Part shown: in pieces, positions 1 to 13,350 of the stretch | How positions within the stretch are numbered: position 1 is the first letter of the stretch | How the letters are laid out: every line of letters begins with the position of its first letter | Assembly: GCA_964057225.1 (NCBI GenBank) | Contig: OZ059896.1 | Location: forward strand, 11,764,501 to 11,828,500 | From: Auanema rhodensis | Lineage: Eukaryota; Nematoda; Chromadorea; Rhabditida; Rhabditidae | DNA: 64,000 nucleotides | Reading direction: 5' to 3' | The notes under the pieces: model-generated | What the model saw: only the letters and a program-made list of their open reading frames with translations | Told to the model about the DNA's origin: nothing | Database searches by the model: none | Made by a program: the position numbers and the translations under genes

Positions 1-167
1 ATATGGGATTAAATAAAATAGATGGAGTGAAATGGTTTAGAAAATACAAAATATTTGAATGTTTCAGTTTTTGATCATCACAATATTGAAATTTAAATGT
101 TTTTTAATGATTAAAAATTTGAAAAATGAAATTATGAAATTGTGGTAGAAATATAAAATTGTTTAAA
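1..167 (+). repeat. Reference monomer, class A (167 bp)
   Basis: This is a typical short monomer, used here as the reference. Its composition is 74 A, 62 T, 26 G and 5 C. Landmarks within it are gatggagtga at 21-30, gtttcag at 61-67 and catcac at 76-81. An AT-rich, more variable 3' part follows from about 105 to 165. This class ends with gaaattatgaaattgtgg and then tagaaatataaaattg. Its middle carries either tgatcatcac, as here, or tgagcatcac, and this T/G site is one of the main markers distinguishing monomers in the array. Confidence 0.95.
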
Positions 168-342
168 ATATGGAATTAAATAAAAGAGATGGAGTGAAAT
201 GGTTTAGAAGATATAAAATATTTAAATGTTTCAGTTTTTGATCATCACAATATTGAAATTTAAATGTTTTTTAATAATTAAAAATTTAAAAATTTAAAAA
301 ATAAAATTATGAAATAGTGGTAAAAATATAAAATTGTTTAAA
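168..342 (+). repeat. Long monomer, class B (175 bp)
   Basis: This 175 bp monomer has the same 5' two thirds as class A. It is longer mainly because the A/T-rich part after tttttaataatt contains an additional aaatttaa-like unit, so it reads as two aaaaattt steps instead of one. It is usually linked to the 3' form tagtggtaaaaatata, or to gtggtaacaatata in later copies. Class B is frequent in the left domain and at 52-60 kb, which is why the mean monomer length is higher there (about 168 bp) than in the middle domain (about 166.5 bp). Confidence 0.9.
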
Positions 343-509
343 ATATGGGATTAAATAAAAGAGATGGAGTGAAATGGTTTAGAAAATACAAAATATTTAA
401 ATGTTTCAGTTTTTGAGCATCACAATATTGAAATTTAAATGTTTTTTAATGTTTAAAAATTTTAAGAATGAAATTATGAAATAGTGGTAAAAATATAAAA
501 TTGTTTAAA
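343..509 (+). repeat. Monomer class C (167 bp, aatgtttaaaa form)
   Basis: This 167 bp monomer is recognised by ttaatgtttaaaa followed by ttttaagaatgaaattatg in the variable part. The following monomer often begins with atatgagatt instead of atatgggatt. Copies recur in all domains, for example near 1480, 3160, 9875, 19120, 30030, 42230, 46240 and 59500. It is often followed by a gaatgtttcag class B monomer, so these two monomers tend to travel as a pair. Confidence 0.88.
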
Positions 510-1192
510 ATATGAGATTAAATAAAAGAGATGGAGTGAAATGGTTTAGAAAATACAAAATATTTGAATGTTTCAGTTTTTGATCATCACAATATTGAAA
601 TTTAAATGTTTTTTAATAATTAAAAATTTAAAAATTTAAAAATGAAATTATGAAATAGTGGTAAAAATATAAAATTGTTCAAAATATGGGATTAAATAAA
701 AGAGATGGAGTGAAATGGTTTAGAAAATACAAAATATTCATATGTTTCAGTTCTTGAGCATCACAATATTGAAATTTAAATGTTTTTTAATGATTAAAAG
801 TTTGAAAAATGAAATTATGAAATAGTGGTAAAAATATAAAATTGTTTAAAATATGAGATTAAATAAAAGAGATGGAGTGAAATGGTTTAGAAAATACAAA
901 ATATTTGAATGTTTCAGTTTTTGATCATCACAATATTGAAATTTAAATGTTTTTTAATAATTAAAAATTTAAAAATTTAAAAAATGAAATTATGAAATAG
1001 TGGTAAAAATATAAAATTGTTCAAAATATGGGATTAAATAAAAGAGATGGAGTGAAATGGTTTAGAAAATACAAAATATTTATATGTTTCAGTTCTTGAG
1101 CATCACAATATTGAAATTTAAATGTTTTTTAATGATTAAAAGTTTGAAAAATGAAATTATGAAATTGTGGTAGAAATATAAAATTGTTTAAA
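510..1192 (+). repeat. 2-mer HOR, 341 bp period, two copies
   Basis: Monomers 510-683 and 684-850 are repeated as 851-1024 and 1025-1192. The first of each pair begins atatgag and carries gaatgtttcag with tgatcatcac. The second carries the rare tatatg or catatg form followed by cagttcttgagc and aaaagtttg. The two copies differ at only a few bases: tattcatatg near 736 against tatttatatg near 1077, plus a one-base length change in an A run. The similarity indicates a recent local duplication. A related copy of the second monomer lies near 6625. Confidence 0.85.
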
Positions 1193-3387
1193 ATATGGAA
1201 TTAAATAAAAGAGATGGAGTGAAATGGTTTAGAAGATATAAAATATTTAAATGTTTCAGTTTTTGATCATCACAATATTGAAATTTAAATGTTTTTTAAT
1301 AATTAAAAATTTAAAAATTTAAAAAATAAAATTATGAAATAGTGGTAAAAATATAAAATTGTTTAAAATATGGGATTAAATAAAAGAGATGGAGTGAAAT
1401 GGTTTAGAAAATACAAAATATTTAAATGTTTCAGTTTTTGAGCATCACAATATTGAAATTTAAATGTTTTTTAATGTTTAAAAGTTTTAAGAATGAAATT
1501 ATGAAATAGTGGTAAAAATATAAAATTGTTTAAAATATGAGATTAAATAAAAGAGATGGAGTGAAATGGTTTAGAAAATACAAAATATTTGAATGTTTCA
1601 GTTTTTGATCATCACAATATTGAAATTTAAATGTTTTTTAATAATTAAAAATTTAAAAATTTAAAAAATAAAATTATGAAATAGTGGTAAAAATATAAAA
1701 TTGTTTGAAATATGGGATTAAATAAAAGAGATGGAGTGAAATGGTTTAGAAAATACAAAATATTTAAATGTTTCAGTTCTTGAGCATCACAATATTGAAA
1801 TTTAAATGTTTTTTAATGATTAAAATTTAAAAAATGAAATTATGGAATTGTGGTAGAAGTATAAAATTGTTTAAAATATGGAATTAAATGAAAGAGATGG
1901 AGTGAAATGGTTTAGAAAATACAAAATATTTAAATGTTTCAGTTTTTGAGCATCACAATATTGAAATTTAAATGTTTTTTAATGATTGAAAATTTAAAAA
2001 ATGAAATTATGAAATTGTGGTAGAATTAAAAAATTGTATAAAATATGGGATTAAATAAAATAGATGGAGTTAAATGGTTTAGAAAATACAAAATATTTAA
2101 ATGTTTCAGTTTTTGAGCATCACAATACTGAAATTTAAACGTTTTTCAATGATTAAAATATTAAAAAATGAAATTATGAAATAGTGGTAGAAATATAAAA
2201 TTGTTTAAAAAATGGAATTAAATAAAAGAGATGGAGTGAAAAAATGGTTTAGAAAATATAAAATATTTAAATGTTTCAGTTTTTGAGCATCACAATATTG
2301 AAATTTAAATGTTTTTTAATGATTAAAAATTTGAAAAATGAAATTATGAAATTGTGGTAGAAATATAAAATTGTTTAAAATATGGAATTAAATAAAAGAG
2401 ATGGAGTGAAATGGTTTAGAAAATACAAAATATTTAAATGTTTCAGTTTTGATCATCACAATATTAAAATTTAAATGTTTTTTAATGATTAAAAATTTGA
2501 AAAATGAAATTATGAAATTGTGGTAGAAATATAAAATTGTTTAAAATATGGAATTAAATGAAAGAGATGGAGTGAAATGGTTTAGAAAATACAAAATATT
2601 TGAATGTTTCAGTTTTTGATCATCACAATATTGAAATTTAAATGTTTTTTAATAATTAAAAATTTAAAAATTTAAAAAATAAAATTATGAAATAGTGGTA
2701 AAAATATAAAATTGTTTAAAATATGGGATTAAATAAAAGAGATGGAGTGAAATGGTTTAGAAAATACAAAATATTTAAATGTTTCAGTTCTTGAGCATCA
2801 CAATATTGAAATTTAAATGTTTTTTAATGATTAAAATTTAAAAAATGAAATTATGGAATTGTGGTAGAAGTATAAAATTGTTTAAAATATGGAATTAAAT
2901 GAAAGAGATGGAGTGAAATGGTTTAGAAAATACAAAATATTTAAATGTTTCAGTTTTTGAGCATCACAATATTGAAATTTAAATGTTTTTTAATGATTGA
3001 AAATTTAAAAAATGAAATTATGAAATTGTGGTAGAATTAAAAAATTGTATAAAATATGGGATTAAATAAAAGAGATGGAGTGAAATGGTTTAGAAAATAC
3101 AAAATATTTAAATGTTTCAGTTTTTGAGCATCACAATATTGAAATTTAAATGTTTTTTAATGTTTAAAAGTTTTAAGAATGAAATTATGAAATAGTGGTA
3201 AAAATATAAAATTGTTTAAAATATGAGATTAAATAAAAGAGATGGAGTGAAATGGTTTAGAAAATACAAAATATTTGAATGTTTCAGTTTTTGATCATCA
3301 CAATATTGAAATTTAAATGTTTTTTAATGATTGAAAATTTAAAAAATGAAATTATGAAATTGTGGTAGAATTAAAAAATTGTATAAA

Positions 3388-4061
3388 ATATGGGATTAAA
3401 TAAAATAGATGGAGTTAAATGGTTTAGAAAATACAAAATATTTAAATGTTTCAGTTTTTGAGCATCACAATACTGAAATTTAAACGTTTTTCAATGATTA
3501 AAATATTAAAAAATGAAATTATGAAATAGTGGTAGAAATATAAAATTGTTTAAAAAATGGAATTAAATAAAAGAGATGGAGTGAAAAAATGGTTTAGAAA
3601 ATATAAAATATTTAAATGTTTCAGTTTTTGAGCATCACAATATTGAAATTTAAATGTTTTTTAATGATTAAAAATTTGAAAAATGAAATTATGAAATTGT
3701 GGTAGAATTAAAAAATTGTATAAAATATGGGATTAAATAAAATAGATGGAGTTAAATGGTTTAGAAAATACAAAATATTTAAATGTTTCAGTTTTTGAGC
3801 ATCACAATACTGAAATTTAAACGTTTTTCAATGATTAAAATATTAAAAAATGAAATTATGAAATAGTGGTAGAAATATAAAATTGTTTAAAAAATGGAAT
3901 TAAATAAAAGAGATGGAGTGAAAAAATGGTTTAGAAAATATAAAATATTTAAATGTTTCAGTTTTTGAGCATCACAATATTGAAATTTAAATGTTTTTTA
4001 ATGATTAAAAATTTGAAAAATGAAATTATGAAATTGTGGTAGAAATATAAAATTGTTTAAA
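3388..4061 (+). repeat. 2-mer HOR, 337 bp period, with linked CpG and A insertion
   Basis: Two tandem copies occupy 3388-3724 and 3725-4061. In each, the first monomer has gagttaaatgg, caatactgaaa and the rare taaacgttttt (CpG at 3485 and 3822). The second monomer has three extra A residues after gtg, reading gtgaaaaaatgg (at 3581 and 3918), which makes it about 170 bp. The same linked pair occurs singly with CpG at 2140 and 7001 and the insertion at 2236 and 7097. The distance from CpG to insertion is 96 bp in all four. Confidence 0.9.
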
Positions 4062-4951
4062 ATATGGAATTAAATAAAAGAGATGGAGTGAAATGGTTTA
4101 GAAAATACAAAATATTTAAATGTTTCAGTTTTGATCATCACAATATTAAAATTTAAATGTTTTTTAATGATTAAAAATTTGAAAAATGAAATTATGAAAT
4201 TGTGGTAGAAATATAAAATTGTTTAAAATATGGAATTAAATGAAAGAGATGGAGTGAAATGGTTTAGAAAATACAAAATATTTGAATGTTTCAGTTTTTG
4301 ATCATCACAATATTGAAATTTAAATGTTTTTTAATAATTAAAAATTTAAAAAATAAAATTATGAAATAGTGGTAAAAATATAAAATTGTTTAAAATATGG
4401 GATTAAATAAAATAGATGGAGTGAAATGGTTTAGAAAATACAAAATATTTGAATGTTTCAGTTTTTGATCATCACAATATTGAAATTTAAATGTTTTTTA
4501 ATGATTGAAAATTTAAAAAATGAAATTATGAAATTGTGGTAGAATTAAAAAATTGTATAAAATATGGGATTAAATAAAATAGATAGAGTGAAATGGTTTA
4601 GAAAATACAAAATATTTAAATGTTTCAGTTTTTGAGCATCACAATATTGAAATTTAAATGTTTTTTAATGATTAAAAATTTGAAAAATGAAATTATGAAA
4701 TTGTGGTAGAAATATAAAATTGTTTAAAATATGGAATTAAATAAAAGAGATGGAGTGAAATGGTTTAGAAAATACAAAATATTTAAATGTTTCAGTTTTG
4801 ATCATCACAATATTAAAATTTAAATGTTTTTTAATAATTAAAAATTTAAAAAATAAAATTATGAAATAGTGGTAAAAATATAAAATTGTTTGAAATATGG
4901 GATTAAATAAAATAGATGGAGTGAAATGGTTTAGAAAATACAAAATATTTG

Positions 4952-6374
4952 AATGTTTCAGTTTTTGATCATCACAATATTGAAATTTAAATGTTTTTTA
5001 ATGATTAAAAATTTGAAAAATGAAATTATGAAATTGTGGTAGAAATATAAAATTGTTTAAAATATGGAATTAAATGAAAGAGATGGAGTGAAATGGTTTA
5101 GAAAATACAAAATATTTAAATGTTTCAGTTTTGATCATCACAATATTAAAATTTAAATGTTTTTTAATAATTAAAAATTTAAAAAATAAGATTATGAAAT
5201 AGTGGTAAAAATATAAAATTGTTTAAAATATGGGATTAAATAAAATAGATGGAGTGAAATGGTTTAGAAAATACAAAATATTTGAATGTTTCAGTTTTTG
5301 AGCATCACAATATTAAAATTTAAATGTTTTTTAATGATTGAAAATTTAAAAAATAAAATTATGAAATTGTGGTAGAATTAAAAAATTGTATAAAATATGG
5401 GATTAAATAAAATAGATGGAGTGAAATGGTTTAGAAAATACAAAATATTTAAATGTTTCAGTTTTTGAGCATCACAATACTGAAATTTAAATGTTTTTCA
5501 ATGATTAAAATATTAAAAAATGAAATTATGAAATAGTGGTAGAAATATAAAATTGTTTAAAATATGGAATTAAATAAAAGAGATGGAGTGAAATGGTTTA
5601 GAAAAAACAAAATATTTGAATGTTTCAGTTTTTGATCATCACAATATTGAAATTTAAATGTTTTTTAATGATTGAAAATTTAAAAAATGAAATTATGAAA
5701 TTGTGGTAGAATTAAAAAATTGTATAAAATATGGGATTAAATAAAATAGATAGAGTGAAATGGTTTAGAAAATACAAAATATTTAAATGTTTCAGTTTTT
5801 GATCATCACAATATTGAAATTTAAATGTTTTTTAATGATTAAAAATTTGAAAAATGAAATTATGAAATTGTGGTAGAAATATAAAATTGTTTAAAATATG
5901 GAATTAAATGAAAGAGATGGAGTGAAATGGTTTAGAAAATACAAAATATTTAAATGTTTCAGTTTTGATCATCACAATATTAAAATTTAAATGTTTTTTA
6001 ATAATTAAAAATTTAAAAAATAAGATTATGAAATAGTGGTAAAAATATAAAATTGTTTAAAATATGGGATTAAATAAAATAGATGGAGTGAAATGGTTTA
6101 GAAAATACAAAATATTTGAATGTTTCAGTTTTTGAGCATCACAATATTAAAATTTAAATGTTTTTTAATGATTGAAAATTTAAAAAATGAAATTATGAAA
6201 TTGTGGTAGAATTAAAAAATTGTATAAAATATGGGATTAAATAAAATAGATGGAGTGAAATGGTTTAGAAAATACAAAATATTTAAATGTTTCAGTTTTT
6301 GAGCATCACAATACTGAAATTTAAATGTTTTTCAATGATTGAAATATTAAAAAATGAAATTATGAAATAGTGGT
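4952..6374 (+). repeat. Repeated ~589 bp cassette, 834 bp apart
   Basis: The sequence 4952-5540 recurs at 5786-6374 with one substitution seen (g at about 6341), and again starting near 8298, 3,346 bp from the first copy. The cassette contains the taaatgaaagag monomer, then the short-T form cagttttgatcatc with aaaaaataagatt (at 5181, 6015 and 8527), then tgagcatcac with ttaaaattt, then the caatactg monomer. Related cassettes with the aataagatt marker recur near 16620, 22670, 26860, 53290, 55650 and 57830, which links domains L and L'. Confidence 0.78.
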
Positions 6375-9300
6375 AAAAATATAAAATTGTTTAAAATATG
6401 GGATTAAATAAAAGAGATGGAGTGAAATGGTTTAGAAAATACAAAATATTTGAATGTTTCAGTTTTTGATCATCACAATATTGAAATTTAAATGTTTTTT
6501 AATAATTAAAAATTTAAAAATTTAAAAAATGAAATTATGAAATAGTGGTAAAAATATAAAATTGTTCAAAATATGGGATTAAATAAAAGAGATGGAGTGA
6601 AATGGTTTAGAAAATACAAAATATTTATATGTTTCAGTTCTTGAGCATCACAATATTGAAATTTAAATGTTTTTTAATGATTAAAATTTAAAAAATGAAA
6701 TTATGGAATTGTGGTAGAAGTATAAAATTGTTTAAAATATGGAATTAAATGAAAGAGATGGAGTGAAATGGTTTAGAAAATACAAAATATTTAAATGTTT
6801 CAGTTTTTGAGCATCACAATATTGAAATTTAAATGTTTTTTAATGATTGAAAATTTAAAAAATGAAATTATGAAATTGTGGTAGAATTAAAAAATTGTAT
6901 AAAATATGGGATTAAATAAAATAGATGGAGTTAAATGGTTTAGAAAATACAAAATATTTAAATGTTTCAGTTTTTGAGCATCACAATACTGAAATTTAAA
7001 CGTTTTTCAATGATTAAAATATTAAAAAATGAAATTATGAAATAGTGGTAGAAATATAAAATTGTTTAAAAAATGGAATTAAATAAAAGAGATGGAGTGA
7101 AAAAATGGTTTAGAAAATATAAAATATTTAAATGTTTCAGTTTTTGAGCATCACAATATTGAAATTTAAATGTTTTTTAATGATTAAAAATTTGAAAAAT
7201 GAAATTATGAAATTGTGGTAGAAATATAAAATTGTTTAAAATATGGGATTAAATAAAATAGATGGAGTGAAATGGTTTAGAAAATACAAAATATTTAAAT
7301 GTTTCAGTTTTGATCATCACAATATTAAAATTTAAATGTTTTTTAATGATTAAAAATTTGAAAAATGAAATTATGAAATTGTGGTAGAATTAAAAAATTG
7401 TTTAAAATATGGAATTAAATAAAAGAGATGGAGTGAAATGGTTTAGAAAATACAAAATATTTAAATGTTTCAGTTTTGATCATCACAATATTAAAATTTA
7501 AATGTTTTTTAATAATTAAAAATTTAAAAAATAAAATTATGAAATAGTGGTAAAAATATAAAATTGTTTAAAATATGGGATTAAATAAAATAGATGGAGT
7601 GAAATGGTTTAGAAAATACAAAATATTTGAATGTTTCAGTTTTTGATCATCACAATATTGAAATTTAAATGTTTTTTAATGATTGAAAATTTAAAAAATG
7701 AAATTATGAAATTGTGGTAGAATTAAAAAATTGTATAAAATATGGGATTAAATAAAATAGATAGAGTGAAATGGTTTAGAAAATACAAAATATTTAAATG
7801 TTTCAGTTTTTGAGCATCACAATACTGAAATTTAAATGTTTTTCAATGATTAAAATATTAAAAAATGAAATTATGAAATAGTGGTAGAAATATAAAATTG
7901 TTTAAAATATGGAATTAAATAAAAGAGATGGAGTGAAATGGTTTAGAAAAAACAAAATATTTGAATGTTTCAGTTTTTGATCATCACAATATTGAAATTT
8001 AAATGTTTTTTAATGATTGAAAATTTAAAAAATGAAATTATGAAATTGTGGTAGAATTAAAAAATTGTATAAAATATGGGATTAAATAAAATAGATAGAG
8101 TGAAATGGTTTAGAAAATACAAAATATTTAAATGTTTCAGTTTTTGAGCATCACAATATTGAAATTTAAATGTTTTTTAATGATTAAAAATTTGAAAAAT
8201 GAAATTATGAAATTGTGGTAGGAATATAAAATTGTTTAAAATATGGGATTAAATAAAATAGATGGAGAGAAATGGTTTAGAAAATACAAAATATTTGAAT
8301 GTTTCAGTTTTTGATCATCACAATATTGAAATTTAAATGTTTTTTAATGATTAAAAATTTGAAAAATGAAATTATGAAATTGTGGTAGAAATATAAAATT
8401 GTTTAAAATATGGAATTAAATGAAAGAGATGGAGTGAAATGGTTTAGAAAATACAAAATATTTAAATGTTTCAGTTTTGATCATCACAATATTAAAATTT
8501 AAATGTTTTTTAATAATTAAAAATTTAAAAAATAAGATTATGAAATAGTGGTAAAAATATAAAATTGTTTAAAATATGGGATTAAATAAAATAGATGGAG
8601 TGAAATGGTTTAGAAAATACAAAATATTTGAATGTTTCAGTTTTTGAGCATCACAATATTAAAATTTAAATGTTTTTTAATGATTGAAAATTTAAAAAAT
8701 GAAATTATGAAATTGTGGTAGAATTAAAAAATTGTATAAAATATGGGATTAAATAAAATAGATGGAGTGAAATGGTTTAGAAAATACAAAATATTTAAAT
8801 GTTTCAGTTTTTGAGCATCACAATACTGAAATTTAAATGTTTTTCAATGATTAAAATATTAAAAAATGAAATTATGAAATAGTGGTAAAAATATAAAATT
8901 GTTTAAAATATGGGATTAAATAAAAGAGATGGAGTGAAATGGTTTAGAAAATATAAAATATTTAAATGTTCCAGTTTTTGAGCATCACAATATTGAAATT
9001 TAAGTGTTTTTTAATGATTAAAAATTTTAAGAATGAAATTATGAAATAGTGGTAAAAATATAAAATTGTTTAAAATATGGGATTAAATAAAAGAGATGGA
9101 GTGAAATGGTTTAGAAAATATAAAATATTTAAATGTTTCAGTTTTTGATCATCACAATATTGAAATTTAAATGTTTTTTAATGATTAAAAATTTGAAAAC
9201 TTAAAAAATGAAATTATGAAATAGTGGTAAAAATATAAAATTGTTTAAAATATGGGATTAAATAAAATAGATGTAGTGAAATGGTTTAGAAAATACAAAA

Positions 9301-12300
9301 TATTTAAATGTTTCAGTTTTTGAGCATCACAATATTGAAATTTAAATGTTTTTTAATGATTAAAAATTTGAAAACTTAAAAAATGAAATTATGAAATAGT
9401 GGTAAAAATATAAAATTGTTTAAAATATGGGATTAAATAAAAGAGATGGAGTGAAATGGTTTAGAAAATACAAAATATTTAAATGTTTCAGTTTTTGAGC
9501 ATCACAATATTAAAATTTAAATGTTTTTTAATGATTAAAAATTTGAAAAATGAAATTATGAAATTGTGGTAGAAATATAAAATTGTTTAAAATATGGAAT
9601 TAAATAAAAGAGATGGAGTGAAATGGTTTAGAAAATATAAAATATTTAAATGTTTCAGTTTTTGATCATCACAATATTGAAATTTAAATGTTTTTTAATA
9701 ATTAAAAATTTAAAAATTTAAAAAATAAAATTATGAAATAGTGGTAAAAATATAAAATTGTTTAAAATATGGGATTAAATAAAAGAGATAGAGTGAAATG
9801 GTTTAGAAAATACAAAATATTTAAATGTTTCAGTTTTTGAGCATCACAATATTGAAATTTAAATGTTTTTTAATGTTTAAAAATTTTAAGAATGAAATTA
9901 TGAAATAGTGGTAAAAATATAAAATTGTTTAAAATATGAGATTAAATAAAATAGATGGAGTGAAATGGTTTAGAAAATACAAAATATTTGAATGTTTCAG
10001 TTTTTGAGCATCACAATACTGAAATTTAAATGTTTTTCAATGATTAAAATATTAAAAAATGAAATTATGAAATAGTGGTAGAAATATAAAATTGTTTAAA
10101 AAATAGAATTAAATAAAATAGATGTAGTGAAATGGTTTAGAAAATACAAAATATTTAAATGTTTCAGTTTTTGAGCATCACAATATTGAAATTTAAATGT
10201 TTTTTAATGATTAAAAATTTGAAAAATGAAATTATGAAATAGTGGTAAAAATATAAAATTGTTTAAAAAATGGAATTAAATAAAATAGATGTAGTGAAAT
10301 GGTTTAGAAAATACAAAATATTTAAATGTTTCAGTTTTTGAGCATCACAATATTGAAATTTAAATGTTTTTTAATGATTAAAAATTTGAAAATTTAAAAA
10401 ATGAAATTATGAAATAGTGGTAAAAATATAAAATTGTTTAAAATATGGGATTAAATAAAAGAGATGGAGTGAAATGGTTTAGAAAATACAAAATATTTAA
10501 ATGTTTCAGTTTTTGATCATCACAATATTGAAATTTAAATGTTTTTTAATAATTAAAAATTTAAGAATTTAAAAAATGAAATTATGAAATAGTGGTGAAA
10601 ATATAAAATTGTTTAAAATATGGGATTAAATAAAAGAGATGGAGTGAAATGGTTTAGAAAAAACAAAATATTTAAATGTTTCAGTTTTTGAGCATCACAG
10701 TATTCAAAATTTAAATGTTTTTTAATAATTAAAAAGTTAAAAAATAAGATTATGAAATAGTGGTAAAAATATAAAATTGTTTAAAATATGGGATTAAATA
10801 AAATAGATGGAGTGAAATGGTTTAGAAAATACAAAATATTTAAATGTTTCAGTTTTTGAGCATCACAATATTGAAATTTAAATGTTTTTTAATGATTAAA
10901 AATTTGAAAACTTAAAAAATGAAATTATGAAATAGTGGTAAAAATATAAAATTGTTTAAAATATCTGATTAAATAAAATAGATGGAGTGAAATGGTTTAG
11001 AAAATACAAAATATTTAAATGTTTCAGTTTTGATCATCACAATATTAAAATTTAAATGTTTTTTAATAATTAAAAAGTTAAAAAATAAGATTATGAAATA
11101 GTGGTAAAAATATAAAATTGTTTAAAATATGGGATTAAATAAAATAGATGGAGTGAAATGGTTTAGAAAATACAAAATATTTAAATGTTTCAGTTTTTTA
11201 GCATCACAATATTGAAATTTAAATGTTTTTTAATGATTAAAATTTAAAAAATGAAATTATGGAATTGTGGTAGAAATATAAAATGTTTAAAATATGGGAT
11301 TAAATAAAATAGATGGAGTGAAATGGTTTAGAAAATACAAAATATTTAAATGTTTCAGTTTTTGAGCATCACAATACTGAAATTTAAATGTTTTTCAATG
11401 ATTAAAATATTAAAAAATGAAATTATGAAATTGTGGTAGAAATATAAAATTGTTTAAAATATGGAATTAAATAAAAGAGATAGAGTGAAATGGTTTAGAA
11501 AATACAAAATATTTAAATGTTTCAGTTTTTGAGCATCACAATATTAAAATTTAAATGTTTTTTAATGATTAAAAATTTGAAAAATGAAATTATGAAATTG
11601 TGGTAGAAATATAAAATTGTTTAAAATATGGAATTAAATAAAAGAGATGGAGTGAAATGGTTTAGAAAATATAAAATATTTAAATGTTTCAATTTTTGAT
11701 CATCACAATATTGAAATTTAAATGTTTTTTAATGATTAAAAATTTGAAAACTTAAAAAATGAAATTATGAAATAGTGGTAAAAATATAAAATTGTTTAAA
11801 ATATGGGATTAAATAAAATAGATGTAGTGAAATGGTTTAGAAAATACAAAATATTTAAATGTTTCAGTTTTTGAGCATCACAATATTGAAATTTAAATGT
11901 TTTTTAATGATTAAAAATTTGAAAACTTAAAAAATGAAATTATGAAATAGTGGTAAAAATATAAAATTGTTTAAAATATGGGATTAAATAAAATAGATGG
12001 AGTGAAATGGTTTAGAAAATACAAAATATTTAAATGTTTCAGTTTTTGAGCATCACAATACTGAAATTTAAATGTTTTTCAATGATTAAAATATTAAAAA
12101 ATGAAATTATGAAATAGTGGTATATAAAATTGTTTAAAAAATAGAATTAAATAAAATAGATGTAGTGAAATGGTTTAGAAAATACAAAATATTTAAATGT
12201 TTCAGTTCTTGAGCATCACAATATTGAAATTTAAATGTTTTTTAATAATTAAAAATTTAAGAATTTAAAAAATGAAATTATGAAATAGTGGTGAAAATAT

Positions 12301-12350
12301 AAAATTGTTTAAAATATGGGATTAAATAAAAGAGATGGAGTGAAATGGTT

Positions 12351-13350
12351 TAGAAAAAACAAAATATTTAAATGTTTCAGTTTTGATCATCACAATATTA
12401 AAATTTAAATGTTTTTTAATAATTAAAAAGTTAAAAAATAAGATTATGAAATAGTGGTAAAAATATAAAATTGTTTAAAATATGGGATTAAATAAAATAG
12501 ATGGAGTGAAATGGTTTAGAAAATACAAAATATTTAAATGTTTCAGTTTTTGAGCATCACAATACTGAAATTTAAATGTTTTTCAATGATTAAAATATTA
12601 AAAAATGAAATTATGAAATTGTGGTAGAAATATAAAATTATTTAAAATATGGGATTAAATAAAATAGATGGAGTGAAATGGTTTAGAAAATACAAAATAT
12701 TTGAATGTTTCAGTTTTTGATCATCACAATATTGAAATTTAAATGTTTTTTAATGATTAAAAATTTTAAAAATGAAATTATGAAATTGTGGTAGAATTGA
12801 AAAATTGTATAAAATATGGGATTAAATAAAATAGATAGAGTGAAATGGTTTAGAAAAAACAAAATATTTAAATGTTTCAGTTTTGATCATCACAATATTG
12901 AAATTTAAATGTTTTTTAATAATTAAAAAGTTAAAAAATAAGATTATGAAATAGTGGTAAAAATATAAAATTGTTTAAAATATGGGATTAAATAAAATAG
13001 ATGGAGTGAAATGGTTTAGAAAATACAAAATATTTAAATGTTTCAGTTTTTGAGCATCACAATACTGAAATTTAAATGTTTTTCAATGATTAAAATATTA
13101 AAAAATGAAATTATGAAATTGTGGTAGAAATATAAAATTGTTTAAAATATGGGATTAAATAAAATAGATGGAGTGAAATGGTTTAGAAAATACAAAATAT
13201 TTGAATGTTTCAGTTTTTGATCATCACAATAATGAAATTTAAATGTTTTTTAATGATTAAAAATTTTAAAAATGAAATTATGAAATTGTGGTAGAATTGA
13301 AAAATTGTATAAAATATGGGATTAAATAAAATAGATAGAGTGAAATGGTT
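12351..13350 (+). repeat. 3-mer HOR, 500 bp period, two copies
   Basis: The three-monomer unit at 12351-12850 is repeated at 12851-13350. Shared markers are tagaaaaaac at the start, aattaaaaagttaaaaaa with aagattatg, and gtggtagaattgaaaaattg near the end. Differences include tattaaaattt against tattgaaattt, and a private cacaataatg at about 13231 in the second copy. After 13350 the copies stop matching (tagaaaaaac against tagaaaatac). Confidence 0.85.

Larger units (their letters stand above)
168..1665 (+). repeat. 6-monomer spaced repeat, 1,025 bp offset
   Basis: The three-monomer run beginning at 168 recurs beginning at 1193. Matching phase points are 168 with 1193, 343 with 1368 and 510 with 1535, all exactly 1,025 bp apart. 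The shared run carries the unusual agaagatataaaatattt at its start, then the class B and class C monomers in the same order. The match weakens near 640 and 1665 through a one-base indel. The 341 bp 2-mer lies between the two copies. Confidence 0.8.

Noticed and set aside
4737-4943. 68-codon open reading frame on the minus strand
   Set aside because: It lies entirely within satellite monomers, starts with TTG and not ATG, and is rich in F, I, L, K and N, as expected from AT-rich DNA. It stays open only because of a G at about 4892 (gtttgaaata where most monomers have gtttaaaata), which turns a TAA stop into CAA. No ribosome-binding or promoter context and no recognisable domain is present.
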